NCBI RefSeq assembly: GCF_029906645.1
Contig: NZ_JARYGZ010000005.1
Span: forward strand, 1 to 64,000
Direction of reading: 5' to 3'
DNA length: 64,000 bases
From: Sphingomonas oryzagri
Lineage (GTDB): Bacteria > Pseudomonadota > Alphaproteobacteria > Sphingomonadales > Sphingomonadaceae
How positions within the stretch are numbered: position 1 is the stretch's first letter; the number at the start of each line of letters is the position of its first letter. Below, in pieces: positions 44,610 to 53,831 of the stretch. The translations under genes and the position numbers were made by a program. The notes under the pieces are model-generated. The model saw nothing but the letters and a program-made list of their open reading frames with translations. It did not search any database and had not been told where the DNA came from.

Positions 44610-44765
44610 TCAGACCCGGCCGAGCAGGACCAGAATGATCAGGATGATCAGGATGAGGCCGAGGCCGCCCGACGGGCCGTAGCCCCAGCCGCGGCTATAG
44701 CCCCAGCTCGGCAGCGAGCCGACCAGCATGAGGATCAGAATGATGATCAGAATCGTGCCGAGCAT
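44610..44765 (-). CDS. DUF3309 small membrane protein (51 aa)
   Basis: The product begins MLGTILIIILILMLVGSLP, has the centre SWGYSRGWGYGPSGGLG, and ends in a second hydrophobic helix, LILIILIILVLLGRV. This is the pattern of the DUF3309 family found widely in proteobacteria. An AGGAG lies upstream of the ATG. Two membrane helices joined by an aromatic/Gly loop are predicted. The function is unknown. Confidence 0.88.
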   Translation of the reverse strand: MLGTILIIILILMLVGSLPSWGYSRGWGYGPSGGLGLILIILIILVLLGRV

Positions 44766-44897
44766 GTCGCCCTACTCCTATATATTTGTATCGGCGCGGA
44801 AACGGCCGGCGAGGCGATCCGGTTCCTCATGGCTCTGCAAGATGCAGGGATTGCAGCGGAAATCGCTTGCAGCGGCGTCCATCGGCCATCATCGCCT

Positions 44898-45482
44898 ATG
44901 GCCATGCTGAAACGCGCTCTCCTCGCCTGTCTGTCGCTCGCGCTTGTCGCTGCCGCGTCGCCCCGGCCGGTGCGCGTCGAGATCAGGACGGACATCGGGC
45001 CGATCGTCGTCGAGGTCGATACCCGCCACGCGCCGGTGACGGCAGGCAATTTCCTCGCTTATGTCGATCAGCATCGCTTCGACCAGATGACCTTCTACCG
45101 CGCCGCCCGCGCCGACCAGCGACCGAAGGAGGGCTTCGTGCAGGGCGGCACCAACAACATGATGACCCGCGTGCTGAAGCCGATCCGGCACGAGCCGACC
45201 AGCGTCACCGGGCTGCACCATGTCGACGGCACGCTGTCGATGGCGCGTGACGATCCGGGCACCGCGACGGGGGACTTCTTCATCGTGGTCGGCGATGGCC
45301 GCTATCTCGATGCGACGCGCAAGGATCTCGGCTACGCCGCCTTCGGCCATGTCGTGAGCGGGATGCCGCTGGTGCGCCGGATGCTGGCGGCGAAGACCTA
45401 TCCGGGCGGCTGGTCGAAGGAGACGGCGGGGCAGCAGATGGTGAAGCCGGTCCGCATCCTCTCGGCGCGGCGGGTGCCTTAG
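44898..45482 (+). CDS. periplasmic cyclophilin-type peptidyl-prolyl isomerase
   Basis: The protein of about 194 residues has a signal peptide (MLKRALLACLSLALVAAAS) and a cyclophilin domain: GPIVVEVDTRHAPVTAGNFL, FYRAARADQRPKEGFVQGG, GTLSMARDDPGTATGDFFI and FGHVVSGM. It would catalyse cis-trans isomerisation of prolyl bonds during folding of exported proteins. The ATG at 44898 (or 44904) is chosen because it gives a normal signal peptide; the frame is open further upstream. It converges on the TonB gene with nine bases between stops. Confidence 0.92.
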   Translation: MAMLKRALLACLSLALVAAASPRPVRVEIRTDIGPIVVEVDTRHAPVTAGNFLAYVDQHRFDQMTFYRAARADQRPKEGFVQGGTNNMMTRVLKPIRHEPTSVTGLHHVDGTLSMARDDPGTATGDFFIVVGDGRYLDATRKDLGYAAFGHVVSGMPLVRRMLAAKTYPGGWSKETAGQQMVKPVRILSARRVP

Positions 45483-45491
45483 GCGCCTGTC

Positions 45492-46064
45492 CTAGTCCTT
45501 CGGTATCTGCCACCGCACCGTCTGGTTCTGCACTTCGCTGATCGGCTTGCCTGCGCGATCGCGCGCCGGCCAGTAGCGGGCGTGCAGGGTGAAGATGCCG
45601 CAGGCCGTCTCGTCCAGCAGGGCCGATCCGCTGCCATGCGTCACCGTGCAATCGCGCACATGGCCATCGGGTTTGATCGTGAAGCGGAAAGCCACGCTGC
45701 CCTGCAGGTTTTCGCGCAGGGCCGAAGGCGGATAATCATCCGGCGTGATCCAGTCTCCGGGGTTGTCCGCCGGTTGCGCCCGACGCGGCAGGGCCGTGCG
45801 GGGATCGGGGCGTTCGGAACGGTCCGCCGTCAGCGCGGGCGCCGTCGGTTCGGGAACGGAGACGGCCTGCTGGGCGGGTGCGCGGTCCGGGCCGAAGGCG
45901 TGCCACAGATCGCGGCCCAGCGCTGCTCCGCCGATCAGCAGGGGGATGGCGATCCGGATCAGGCGGCGCGGCTCGTACCGTCTGCGCGGCCGTGGCGCGG
46001 GATCGTCGCGATAGGGATCCCAGGCATCGAAGGGCCGCGACTGGCGGCGATCCCCATATCGCAT
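45492..46064 (-). CDS. short TonB-like energy transducer
   Basis: The 190-residue protein has a charged cytoplasmic N-terminus, one membrane helix (LIRIAIPLLIGGAALG), a proline-containing periplasmic linker and a TonB C-terminal domain (YPPSALRENLQGSVAFRFTI then KPDGHVRDCTVTHGSGS). Two Cys residues in the domain (CTV and ACG) could pair. No exbB or exbD is adjacent, and the linker is short, so it may serve a subset of receptors or act with remote exbBD. It may be one of several tonB genes given the TonB receptors in the window. Confidence 0.8.
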   Translation of the reverse strand: MRYGDRRQSRPFDAWDPYRDDPAPRPRRRYEPRRLIRIAIPLLIGGAALGRDLWHAFGPDRAPAQQAVSVPEPTAPALTADRSERPDPRTALPRRAQPADNPGDWITPDDYPPSALRENLQGSVAFRFTIKPDGHVRDCTVTHGSGSALLDETACGIFTLHARYWPARDRAGKPISEVQNQTVRWQIPKD

Positions 46065-46155
46065 CGAAAGAGAAACCCGCCCCTACGCCGTTCGAGCGGG
46101 CAAGGTGGCATGGCTGCGATCGACGCTCAAGAGCGCAGCCGATCGTGGTTCATGG

Positions 46156-48231
46156 TCAGGCGGCTTCGTCCCGCAGCAGCCCGCGCACGCGTTCGGCGAG
46201 GTCGGCGGCGCGGAACGGTTTGGCGAGGCGCGGCAGATCGGGTGCCACGTCCTCGTCGGCATAGCCCGATACCAGCAGCACGCGGGCGCCCGCCACGCGC
46301 TTGCGGATGGCGCGGGCCAGCTCGGCGCCGGTGATGCCGGGCATCAGGTGATCGGTGACGACGATATCGAACGCCGCGCCGGCTTCGACCAGCCGCAGCG
46401 CCTCCTCGCCGGAGCGCGCGTGGATGATGTCGAAGCCCAGTTCCTCGAGCATGTGCGCGGTGGTGGCGCGCACGAGATCCTGGTCGTCGACCAGCAGCAC
46501 GGTGCCCTCGATCGCCGGCTGTGGCTCCTCGTCGATCCGGAGCTCGACCACCAGCGGCCGGGCCGAGACCGGCAGCCACAGCGCCACGTCGGTGCCGGCG
46601 CCCGGCATACTGTCCAGTGCCATAGCGCCGCCGAGTTGGTGCATCAGGCCATGAACCATCGACAGGCCGAGGCCGGTGCCGCCGCTCTCGGTCTTGGTCG
46701 AGTAGAAAGGCTCGATCGCGCGGCGGCGGGTTTCCTCGTCCATGCCGGTGCCGGTATCGGCGACGGTGATGCGGACATAGTGACCGGCGACCAGCTCGGC
46801 ATGGCCCTGCGCGACATCCTCGCTTGCCGCCGAGATGGTCAGGCGACCGCCATCGGCCATCGCGTCGCGCGCGTTCACCGCGAGGTTGAGCAGCGCCATC
46901 TCGATCTGGTTGCGGTCGGCGAAGGCGGGCGGCAGTGGATCGGGCGCGTCGATGGTGAGCGCGATGCGGGGGCCGAGCGTGGTGCCGATCAGCGGCCCGA
47001 TCTCGACCAGCAAGGCCGCGACGTCGATCGGCTGCGGTTCGAGCGGCTGGCGGCGTGCGAAGGCGAGCAGACGCTGGACGAGCGCGCGTGCCCGGTCGGC
47101 ACTTTCGAGCGCACCCGCGATCAGGCGCCGCTCGCGCTCGTCGCCCAGCCCCTTGCGATGGAGCAGATCGAGGCTGCCCATGATCGGGGTCAGCAGATTG
47201 TTGAAATCATGCGCGACGCCGCCGGTCAGCTGGCCCATCGCCTCCAGCTTCTGCGATTGCCGCAGCGCCTCCTGCGCGTGGACCAGCTCGGCGGTGCGCT
47301 GTTCGACCCGCTGCTCCAGCGTGGCGGCGAGTTCGCGCAGTTCCTCCTCCATCCGCTTGCGATCGGTCATGTCGATCGACACGCCGGCGAGCGAGAGCGG
47401 CGTGCCGTCCGCCGCATAGGAGGGCTGGGCGCGGATGCCGATCCAGCGCGTTTCGCCCGCCGGCGTGATCAGGCGATATTCGATGTCGTAATCGGTGCCG
47501 CCGGCGATGCTTTGCGCGATCGCCGCCTGCACCCGCTCGCGATCGTCGGGATGGATCGCGGCGTGCAGATCTGCGTAGGTGAAGTCCTCGGCCGGATCGC
47601 GGCCGAAATTGAGCCGGCAGGTTTCGCTGGTGGTCAGTTCGCCGGTCGGGAGGTTGTAGCTCCACACGCCCATCCGCCCGGCCGCAACGGCGAGCGCGCG
47701 CTGGCGGTCGCTCTCCTGCACCGACTCGATCAGGCGGATATTCTCGAGTGCGGTCGCCGCCGATCGGGCCAATCCCTCGAGGCGCTCGATCGTCTCGGCA
47801 TCGTGATCGCGGACATCCGACCAGTAAGCGCCGATCGCGGCCACCGGGCGCGGCGTGCCGACCGGAACCATCACCAGACTGCGGACGAACGTGGGCGCAT
47901 AGGCGGCTTGCGGGATGCGATCGTCCAGCCGGATATCGGGGATGGCGACCGTCTGGCGGTTCATCATCGCCCAGCCGGAAATGCAGTTGACCATGGGGAA
48001 GCGCTGGCCGGTCCACAGTGCCCCCACCGCATCCTCGGCGGCATAATGGCAGAACTCGCCGTCGCGCAGCACCACGGCGATGCCCTCGGCTCCGGCGATT
48101 TCGCGAGCGGTTGTGCGCAGCACATCGACGACAGCCTTCATCGAACGCGCTGTCGCCAGCCGCTCGCCGGCCGCGATCAGGCGCGACCAGGCGGCATGAT
48201 GCGAACCCGGATCTGTGCCGACGCCGTTCAT
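46156..48231 (-). CDS. hybrid sensor histidine kinase (GAF-PAS-HisKA-HATPase-REC)
   Basis: The protein of about 691 residues has no membrane helix. In order it shows a GAF domain (about residues 20-165), a PAS domain ending in DMTDRKRMEEEL (about 195-310), a coiled coil, a HisKA domain with GGVAHDFNNLLTPIMG, a HATPase domain (NLAVNARDAM, DTGTGMDEE, GGTGLGLSMVHGL) and a C-terminal receiver (VLLVDDQ, Asp in IVVTDHLMPG). It is a soluble sensor that phosphorylates itself and then its receiver; no separate regulator is adjacent. I chose ATG 48231 because the longer frame begins in non-conserved sequence. The ligand is unknown. Confidence 0.9.
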   Translation of the reverse strand: MNGVGTDPGSHHAAWSRLIAAGERLATARSMKAVVDVLRTTAREIAGAEGIAVVLRDGEFCHYAAEDAVGALWTGQRFPMVNCISGWAMMNRQTVAIPDIRLDDRIPQAAYAPTFVRSLVMVPVGTPRPVAAIGAYWSDVRDHDAETIERLEGLARSAATALENIRLIESVQESDRQRALAVAAGRMGVWSYNLPTGELTTSETCRLNFGRDPAEDFTYADLHAAIHPDDRERVQAAIAQSIAGGTDYDIEYRLITPAGETRWIGIRAQPSYAADGTPLSLAGVSIDMTDRKRMEEELRELAATLEQRVEQRTAELVHAQEALRQSQKLEAMGQLTGGVAHDFNNLLTPIMGSLDLLHRKGLGDERERRLIAGALESADRARALVQRLLAFARRQPLEPQPIDVAALLVEIGPLIGTTLGPRIALTIDAPDPLPPAFADRNQIEMALLNLAVNARDAMADGGRLTISAASEDVAQGHAELVAGHYVRITVADTGTGMDEETRRRAIEPFYSTKTESGGTGLGLSMVHGLMHQLGGAMALDSMPGAGTDVALWLPVSARPLVVELRIDEEPQPAIEGTVLLVDDQDLVRATTAHMLEELGFDIIHARSGEEALRLVEAGAAFDIVVTDHLMPGITGAELARAIRKRVAGARVLLVSGYADEDVAPDLPRLAKPFRAADLAERVRGLLRDEAA

Positions 48232-48436
48232 CAAACCCGCTGCCTCTTTTGCTCCCCCCGGAACCAGGGGGGCGGTAGCACGGCACATACTAGCAGACTC
48301 TTAGCCATTCGTCGCAAGGGTTGATCGAAAGGACGGCCTCTTTCTTGGTCGGCTTTTGCGCCGCGAGCGCCGTATCTCTCATGAAGCAAGGTTCGTCGCA
48401 CCCGTCCAGCGCGCGGATTTCGGCCGTAATAAATCA

Positions 48437-48453
48437 GATAAATATGCGATATT
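48437..48453 (+). promoter_or_regulatory. AT-rich motif upstream of pckG, shared with the TonB-receptor region
   Basis: GATAAATATGCGATATT differs from the 28315 motif by one inserted T. It lies in a strongly AT-rich island (about 48425-48500) within the 396-base gap before pckG. The gap also holds GTAATA and TATTAC arms at 48426 and 48450, and nothing else I can identify. It is likely part of the pckG promoter. Confidence 0.35.
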
Positions 48454-48627
48454 ACTGCATTTTTGTCTCGAAAAGCGCCTTTGATACTATCGTTGTCATT
48501 AAGCGCGGCCCGTCCCGCGTCGCTACAAGGCCCCTAGTACGGCGGGGCTGGAACTTCCCGAAGGGGAGGAGTCTCGCGTCGACAGGCGGCGTCGTCACGC
48601 GCGAGCGCCAGCCAAGAGGAGCAATAG

Positions 48628-50484
48628 ATGGCGACGCTGATCGATACCCCCCTGACCGAGACCGCACCGGATCTGGCAGGCGCACCCACCCGCCACCGTG
48701 CGCTGCTCGCCTGGGTCTCGGAGATGGCGGCGCTGACCAAGCCCGATGCGATCCGCTGGTGCGATGGCTCGCAGGCGGAGTGGGACGCGCTCACCGCCGA
48801 GATGGTCGCCGCCGGCACTCTGATCCCGCTCGATCCCGCCAAGCGCCCCAACAGTTTCTATGCGCGTTCGGACCCGCGCGATGTCGCACGGGTCGAGAGC
48901 CGCACGTTCATCTGCTCGGAAGACGAGGCGGATGCCGGGGCGACCAACAACTGGGCCGACCCGCAGGAGATGCGCGCCACGCTCGATCCGCTGTTCGACG
49001 GCTGCATGAAGGGCCGCACCATGTATGTGGTGCCATACTGCATGGGGCCGATCGGTTCGGACAAGTCGGCGATCGGCGTCGAGTTGAGCGACAGCCCCTA
49101 TGTCGTGGTGAGCATGAGGATCATGACCCGCATGGGCACCCAGGCGCTCGACATGCTGGGCGACGACGGCTTCTTCGTGAAGTGCGTGCACACGGTCGGG
49201 ATGCCGCTGGTCGATGGCGCGCAGGACGTCGCGTGGCCGTGCAACGAGACCAAATATATCGTCCATTATCCCGAAACGCGCGAAATCTGGTCCTACGGTT
49301 CGGGCTATGGCGGCAACGCTTTGCTCGGCAAGAAATGCTTCGCGCTGCGCATCGCCAGCGTGATGGCGCGCGACAATGGCTGGCTCGCCGAGCATATGCT
49401 GATCCTCAAGCTGACTTCGCCGGAACAGAAGACCCATTACGTCGCCGCCGCCTTCCCCAGCGCTTGCGGCAAGACCAACATGGCGATGCTGGAGCCGACC
49501 ATCCCCGGCTGGAAGGCCGAGACGATCGGCGACGACATCGCCTGGATGCGCTTCGGCAAGGACGGGCGCCTCTATGCGGTGAACCCGGAGGCCGGTTTCT
49601 TCGGCGTGGCGCCCGGCACCGGCATCAAGACCAACAAGAACGCCATCGACACGCTCACCGGCAACTGCATCTTCACCAACACCGCGCTGACCGACGACGG
49701 TGACATCTGGTGGGAAGGCATGACCGACGCGCCGCCGGCCGTCGGCATGACCGACTGGCAGGGCAACCGCTGGGACCCGGCTTCGGGCAAGCCCGCCGCG
49801 CACCCCAATGCCCGCTTCACCGCGCCGGCCGAGCAATGCCCGTCGATCGCGGGTGAATGGGAAGACCCGGCCGGCGTGCCGATCTCGGCGATCCTGTTCG
49901 GCGGCCGTCGCGCGACGGCGGTGCCGCTCGTCACCGAGGCGTTCGACTGGCAGCACGGTGTCTACCTCGCCGCCAACATCGCGTCCGAGGGCACGGCGGC
50001 GGCCGAGAACAAGGTCGGCGAGCTGCGCCGCGATCCCTTCGCGATGCTGCCTTTCTGCGGCTACAACATGGCGGATTATCTCCGCCACTGGCTGCGCATC
50101 GGCAAGGAGGCGGCGTCCGATCCGGCGCAGCTGCCGCGCATCTATCTGGTCAACTGGTTCCGCAAGGGCGCCGACGGCAAGTTCCTGTGGCCGGGCTTCG
50201 GCGACAATAGCCGCGTCCTCAAGTGGATCGTCGAGCGGATCGAGGGCGAGGCTGAGGCGGTCCACACGCCGATCGGCCATGTGCCGACGCCGGGCTCGCT
50301 CGACCTCTCCGGCATCGATCTGGCGCCGGAGAAGCTGGCCGAACTGCTCCGCGTGGATGCCGAGGTGTGGCGCGAGGAAGCGAACCTCGCCGCGCGCGAC
50401 CTCGCCAGGCTGGGCGAGCGGGTGCCGCACGCGATCAACGACGAGCAGGCGAAGCTGGAACAGAGGCTCGGCGCGGCGGCCTGA
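48628..50484 (+). CDS. pckG: phosphoenolpyruvate carboxykinase (GTP)
   Basis: The 618-residue cytoplasmic enzyme converts oxaloacetate and GTP to phosphoenolpyruvate and CO2, the entry to gluconeogenesis. It is the GTP type: the P-loop-like [13 protein letters not shown] (hyper-reactive Cys at about 280) and the [17 protein letters not shown] and [10 protein letters not shown] segments are characteristic, and the length is right for the GTP rather than the ATP class. AGGAG stands seven bases before the ATG. It appears monocistronic, with a GC hairpin after the stop and a riboswitch-controlled operon next. Confidence 0.96.
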   Translation: MATLIDTPLTETAPDLAGAPTRHRALLAWVSEMAALTKPDAIRWCDGSQAEWDALTAEMVAAGTLIPLDPAKRPNSFYARSDPRDVARVESRTFICSEDEADAGATNNWADPQEMRATLDPLFDGCMKGRTMYVVPYCMGPIGSDKSAIGVELSDSPYVVVSMRIMTRMGTQALDMLGDDGFFVKCVHTVGMPLVDGAQDVAWPCNETKYIVHYPETREIWSYGSGYGGNALLGKKCFALRIASVMARDNGWLAEHMLILKLTSPEQKTHYVAAAFPSACGKTNMAMLEPTIPGWKAETIGDDIAWMRFGKDGRLYAVNPEAGFFGVAPGTGIKTNKNAIDTLTGNCIFTNTALTDDGDIWWEGMTDAPPAVGMTDWQGNRWDPASGKPAAHPNARFTAPAEQCPSIAGEWEDPAGVPISAILFGGRRATAVPLVTEAFDWQHGVYLAANIASEGTAAAENKVGELRRDPFAMLPFCGYNMADYLRHWLRIGKEAASDPAQLPRIYLVNWFRKGADGKFLWPGFGDNSRVLKWIVERIEGEAEAVHTPIGHVPTPGSLDLSGIDLAPEKLAELLRVDAEVWREEANLAARDLARLGERVPHAINDEQAKLEQRLGAAA

Positions 50485-50493
50485 CACCTTGAA

Positions 50494-50514
50494 CCCCTCT
50501 CCGACGGGGAGGGG
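50494..50514. terminator. GC-rich hairpin after pckG
   Basis: CCCCTCTCC pairs with GGGGAGGGG around GAC, with one G-T wobble. It belongs to the same family as the hairpins after glpK, the amidohydrolase and the fumarase gene. Confidence 0.5.
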
Positions 50515-50604
50515 CTTGAAACTATTTCCATCTGGCGCGGCGCGGCGAAGCCGCTATAGGCCGCCGCAGAGGGGGCGGCGCGAGCTGGTCCTTCGCGATC
50601 GCGC

Positions 50605-50800
50605 CGGTGCCCCTCGGGGCTTAATAGGGAACGCGGTGCGGGCGGTTCGCCGCCCTAATCCGTGGCTGTCCCTGCAACTGTAAGCGGTGAGCGCGATGCA
50701 CGGGGCTTTTCCGTCCGGAAAGGCCGGCCACTGGGCTTTCGAGCCTGGGAAGGCGTGCGTCGCGCGATGACCCGTGAGCCAGGAAACCTGCCGGCGACGA
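50605..50800 (+). promoter_or_regulatory. cobalamin riboswitch
   Basis: The leader shows the conserved blocks of the AdoCbl riboswitch in order: CGGTGCCCC and TTAATAGGGAA (50605-50631), CCCTGCAACTGTAAGCGG (50670-50687), GCCACTGGG, CTGGGAAGGCG, GATGACCCGTGAGCCAGG and the B12 box GCCAGGAAACCTGCC ending at 50792. It lies about 180 bases before btuB and is expected to shut off the btu operon when cobalamin is abundant. Confidence 0.95.
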
Positions 50801-50947
50801 GGTCGCTCTTGCCCGGGTTCAGGGGTTGGCCCAGGCACGGTCCGTCCGTCTGAGCGACGTGTGTGGCGGGGGCTGCACCGGTGCGTTCGGGACGGCGCCT
50901 CAGGCGTTCGCCGACCCGCGCGACCCGGCCGTGAGAGGCACGGAAGT

Positions 50948-50977
50948 CCCCGCTGGAAGTCGCTCCAGCGCCTGGGG
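50948..50977 (+). promoter_or_regulatory. hairpin masking the btuB ribosome-binding site
   Basis: CGCTGGA (50951-50957) pairs with TCCAGCG (50964-50970), and flanking CCC pairs with part of the GGGG at 50974-50977, which is the only Shine-Dalgarno-like stretch before the ATG at 50983. It is a plausible expression platform for the riboswitch, acting on translation. Confidence 0.5.
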
Positions 50978-50982
50978 ACCGA

Positions 50983-52968
50983 ATGATGAAGACCACGCTC
51001 ACCCTCCTGCTCGCGCTGTCGGCCGCACCGGCCTTCGCGCAGGCCAATCCCGATCAGCCCGCCACCGATGCGGACGGCAACACGATCGTCGTCAGCGCCT
51101 CGCGCTCGGGCGATGCGGTGCCGATCGACCTCACCGGTGCTTCCGTCACCGTGATCGACGATCAGGCGTTCAACCTGCGCCAGACCCGCGTCGTGTCCGA
51201 CATCCTGCGCGACGTGCCGGGCGTCGCGGTCAGCCGCACGGGCGGCATCGGCGGCCAGACCCAGATCCGCATGCGCGGCGCCGAGGCCAACCAGACGCTC
51301 GTTCTGATCGACGGCATCGAGGTGTCCGATCCCTCCAGCAGCGAATATGATTTCGGCCTGCTCGTCGCCGATCCCGATGCGCATATCGAAGTGCTGCGCG
51401 GCCAGCAGTCCTCGCTCTACGGATCGGACGCGATCGGCGGCGTGATCAACTACATCACCTCCACCGGCGCCGAGGCGCCCGGCGTCTCGCTGCGCGCCGA
51501 GGGTGGCTCGTTCGGCACCTTCAACGGCGCGGCGCGGGTTGCGGGCGTGAAGGGCGATCTCGATTACGCTTTGTCGTCCACCTACCTCCACACCAACGGC
51601 TTCCCGACTGCCGAGGGCGGCACCCGCGACGTCGGATCGGACAATGTCGGCCTGTCGGGCAAGGCGATCTGGACGCCGGCGCCCAACCTGAAGATCACCG
51701 CGGTCGGCCGCTACAGCCACACCAACGCCGACACCAACGACAGCGACTATACCGGCACGACGGTGGATTCGCCCGGCACCCATTTCCGCGCCAACGCCTT
51801 CTACGGCCTGCTGCGCGGCCAGCTGGACCTGCTCGACGGCCGCTTCACCAACGCCGTCACCGCGCAGGTTGCCGACACCAAGCGCACCGGCTTCGACGTC
51901 GCCGATCCCTATTCGCCGCGCGACGACCAGCCGATCGAGGCGACCTACGGAACCCATGGCCGCCGCATCAAGGGCAGCTATGCCGGCGCCTTCCACTTCG
52001 GCACCGACGCCATCAAGCAGGTCGCCACCGTCGCGGTGGACGCCCAGCGCGAGAGCGAGCGCACGACGATCAGCCAGTATGGCGCGTTCCTCGGCTGGCG
52101 GCACACCAACAATGTCGGCCTCGTCGGCGAGTATGACGTGACCGTGCACGATCGCCTCGCCTTCGGCGCCTCGGTTCGCCACGACTGGAACAACCGTTTC
52201 GGCGATCCCACCACCTACCGGGTGCAGGCGAGCTACAAGCTCGATACCGGAACGCGCCTTCATGCGGCGGCCGGATCGGGCGTGAAGGATCCGACCTTCA
52301 GCGAGCTGTTCGATTATTATGCCGGCCAGTATATCGGCAATCCGGGCCTCAAGCCCGAAAAGTCGCACGGCTGGGAGGCGGGCATCGGCCAGACGCTGCT
52401 GGGCGGCAAGGTGAGCCTCGACGCGACCTATTTCGACAATCGCCTGAAGGACGAGATCACCACCACCTACACCGCGACCGGCTCCACCTCGATCAACCTG
52501 CCGGGCCACACCCGCCAGCGCGGCGTCGAGGTCTCGGCCTCGGCGAAGCTGGGCGACGGCTGGCGGATCGACGCGGCCTATACCTATCTCCACGCGCCGC
52601 AGCCGCTCAGCGTCACGCTCGATCCGGCGACCTTCCTGACGGGCACCATCGACGTACAGGGCCTGCGCCGCGCGAAGAACATCGCCAGCGTCAACATCGC
52701 CTGGGCGCCGCCGCACAAGCGCTTCACCGCCAATCTCGGCGTGCGCTACAACGGGCCGCAGAATGACCAGTTCTTCGCGACCTTCCCCGGCACTCTGGTG
52801 CGGCTGCACGGCTATACGCTGGTCAATATCGACGCGACCTACGCGCTCACCGACCGGGTGCAGATCTTCGGCCGCGTCGAGAACCAGCTCGGCGAGCATT
52901 ATGAGGACGTCTACACCTTCGCCACCGCCGGCCGCGCCGGTTATGGCGGCGTGCGCGTGACGTTCTGA
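50983..52968 (+). CDS. btuB: TonB-dependent vitamin B12 outer-membrane receptor
   Basis: The 661-residue protein has a signal peptide (MMKTTLTLLLALSAAPAFAQ), a TonB-box region (NTIVVSASRSGD), a plug domain (VVSDILRDVPGVAVSRTGGI and LVLIDGIEVSDPSSSEYDFG) and a beta-barrel ending in GVRVTF. The size and plug match BtuB, and the cobalamin riboswitch upstream together with the BtuFCD-like transporter downstream supports the assignment. It binds cobalamin and imports it with TonB energy. The TGA overlaps the btuF ATG by one base (TGATG). Confidence 0.95.
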   Translation: MMKTTLTLLLALSAAPAFAQANPDQPATDADGNTIVVSASRSGDAVPIDLTGASVTVIDDQAFNLRQTRVVSDILRDVPGVAVSRTGGIGGQTQIRMRGAEANQTLVLIDGIEVSDPSSSEYDFGLLVADPDAHIEVLRGQQSSLYGSDAIGGVINYITSTGAEAPGVSLRAEGGSFGTFNGAARVAGVKGDLDYALSSTYLHTNGFPTAEGGTRDVGSDNVGLSGKAIWTPAPNLKITAVGRYSHTNADTNDSDYTGTTVDSPGTHFRANAFYGLLRGQLDLLDGRFTNAVTAQVADTKRTGFDVADPYSPRDDQPIEATYGTHGRRIKGSYAGAFHFGTDAIKQVATVAVDAQRESERTTISQYGAFLGWRHTNNVGLVGEYDVTVHDRLAFGASVRHDWNNRFGDPTTYRVQASYKLDTGTRLHAAAGSGVKDPTFSELFDYYAGQYIGNPGLKPEKSHGWEAGIGQTLLGGKVSLDATYFDNRLKDEITTTYTATGSTSINLPGHTRQRGVEVSASAKLGDGWRIDAAYTYLHAPQPLSVTLDPATFLTGTIDVQGLRRAKNIASVNIAWAPPHKRFTANLGVRYNGPQNDQFFATFPGTLVRLHGYTLVNIDATYALTDRVQIFGRVENQLGEHYEDVYTFATAGRAGYGGVRVTF

Positions 52969-53831
52969 TGCGGACGGCGGGCGCTTTGGTGCTCGCGCTC
53001 GCCGCGCTTCCCTCGGGAGGCGCGGCGAGGGCCGCTCCGGTGCGCGTGATGTCGCTCAACCAGTGCGCTGACCAGATCGTGCTGGCGCTGCTGCCGCCGT
53101 CGCGCATCGCCTCGGTGACATGGCTGTCGCGCGATCCCGAAAGCTCGGTGATGGTCAAGGCGGCGATGCGCGTCGGCGTCAACCACGGGCAGGCGGAGGA
53201 GGTGGTGCGGCAGAAGCCGGACCTCGTGATCGCCGGCAGCTTCACCACGCCGGCGACGCGCGTCTTGTTGAAGAAGCTCGGCTATCCGATGATCGAGGTG
53301 AACGAGGCGGCCAGCTTCGACGATATCCGCGTCGTCACCCGCCAGATCGCGGAGGCCGTAGGGGAACGTGCGCGGGGCGAGGCGTTGATCCGCCACATGG
53401 ACGGGGAACTGGCCGCACTCGCCCACGAACCGGTGAAGCCGGTGCGCGTCGCGGCGTGGGACGGGGCGGGCTTCTCGGCGATGAAAGGCTCGCTCTACGA
53501 TGCGGTGCTGGGCGTGGCGGGGGCGATCAACGTCGCCGATCAGCCGCCCGCTGCCAACTACGGAGAACCCGATGCCGAGGTTCTGCTCGCCGCCGCGCCG
53601 GACCTCTTGCTGCAGGGCGCGCCGGGATCGCAATATCCGGGGCTGCGCGACGACGTGGCGCGGCATCCGCTGGTCCGCCGCTACTGGGCCGACCGGATGG
53701 TGACGGTGAAGCCGACCGTCTATTTCTGCGGCACGCCCTTCGCGGCGGATGGTGCACGCATGCTGCGACAGCAGATCCAGTCGGCCGCCGCTCGACCGCA
53801 CGCGCCTTTGCCGTTCGCGGGGACGCGATGA
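52968..53831 (+). CDS. btuF: cobalamin ABC transporter substrate-binding protein
   Basis: The 287-residue periplasmic protein has a signal peptide (MRTAGALVLALAALPSGGAA) and the class III binding-protein fold, with VMSLNQCADQIVLALLPPSR, KPDLVIAGSFTTPATRVLLK and YPMIEVNEAASFDDIRVVTR. It captures cobalamin released by BtuB and hands it to BtuCD. The start is fixed by the TGATG overlap with btuB, and its stop overlaps the btuC start (ATGA). Related siderophore-binding proteins exist, but the riboswitch and gene order favour B12. Confidence 0.88.
   Translation: MRTAGALVLALAALPSGGAARAAPVRVMSLNQCADQIVLALLPPSRIASVTWLSRDPESSVMVKAAMRVGVNHGQAEEVVRQKPDLVIAGSFTTPATRVLLKKLGYPMIEVNEAASFDDIRVVTRQIAEAVGERARGEALIRHMDGELAALAHEPVKPVRVAAWDGAGFSAMKGSLYDAVLGVAGAINVADQPPAANYGEPDAEVLLAAAPDLLLQGAPGSQYPGLRDDVARHPLVRRYWADRMVTVKPTVYFCGTPFAADGARMLRQQIQSAAARPHAPLPFAGTR

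Noticed and set aside
48426-48455. GTAATA...TATTAC inverted repeat before pckG as an operator
   Set aside because: The arms are short and 18 bases apart in AT-rich DNA, so chance is likely. Only the motif shared with the TonB-receptor region was kept.
48595-50487. Antisense frame of 630 codons opposite pckG, and a similar 781-codon frame opposite btuB (50554-52899)
   Set aside because: Both mirror codon-position GC bias. They run through the riboswitch and gene starts and show no domain or plausible ribosome-binding site.
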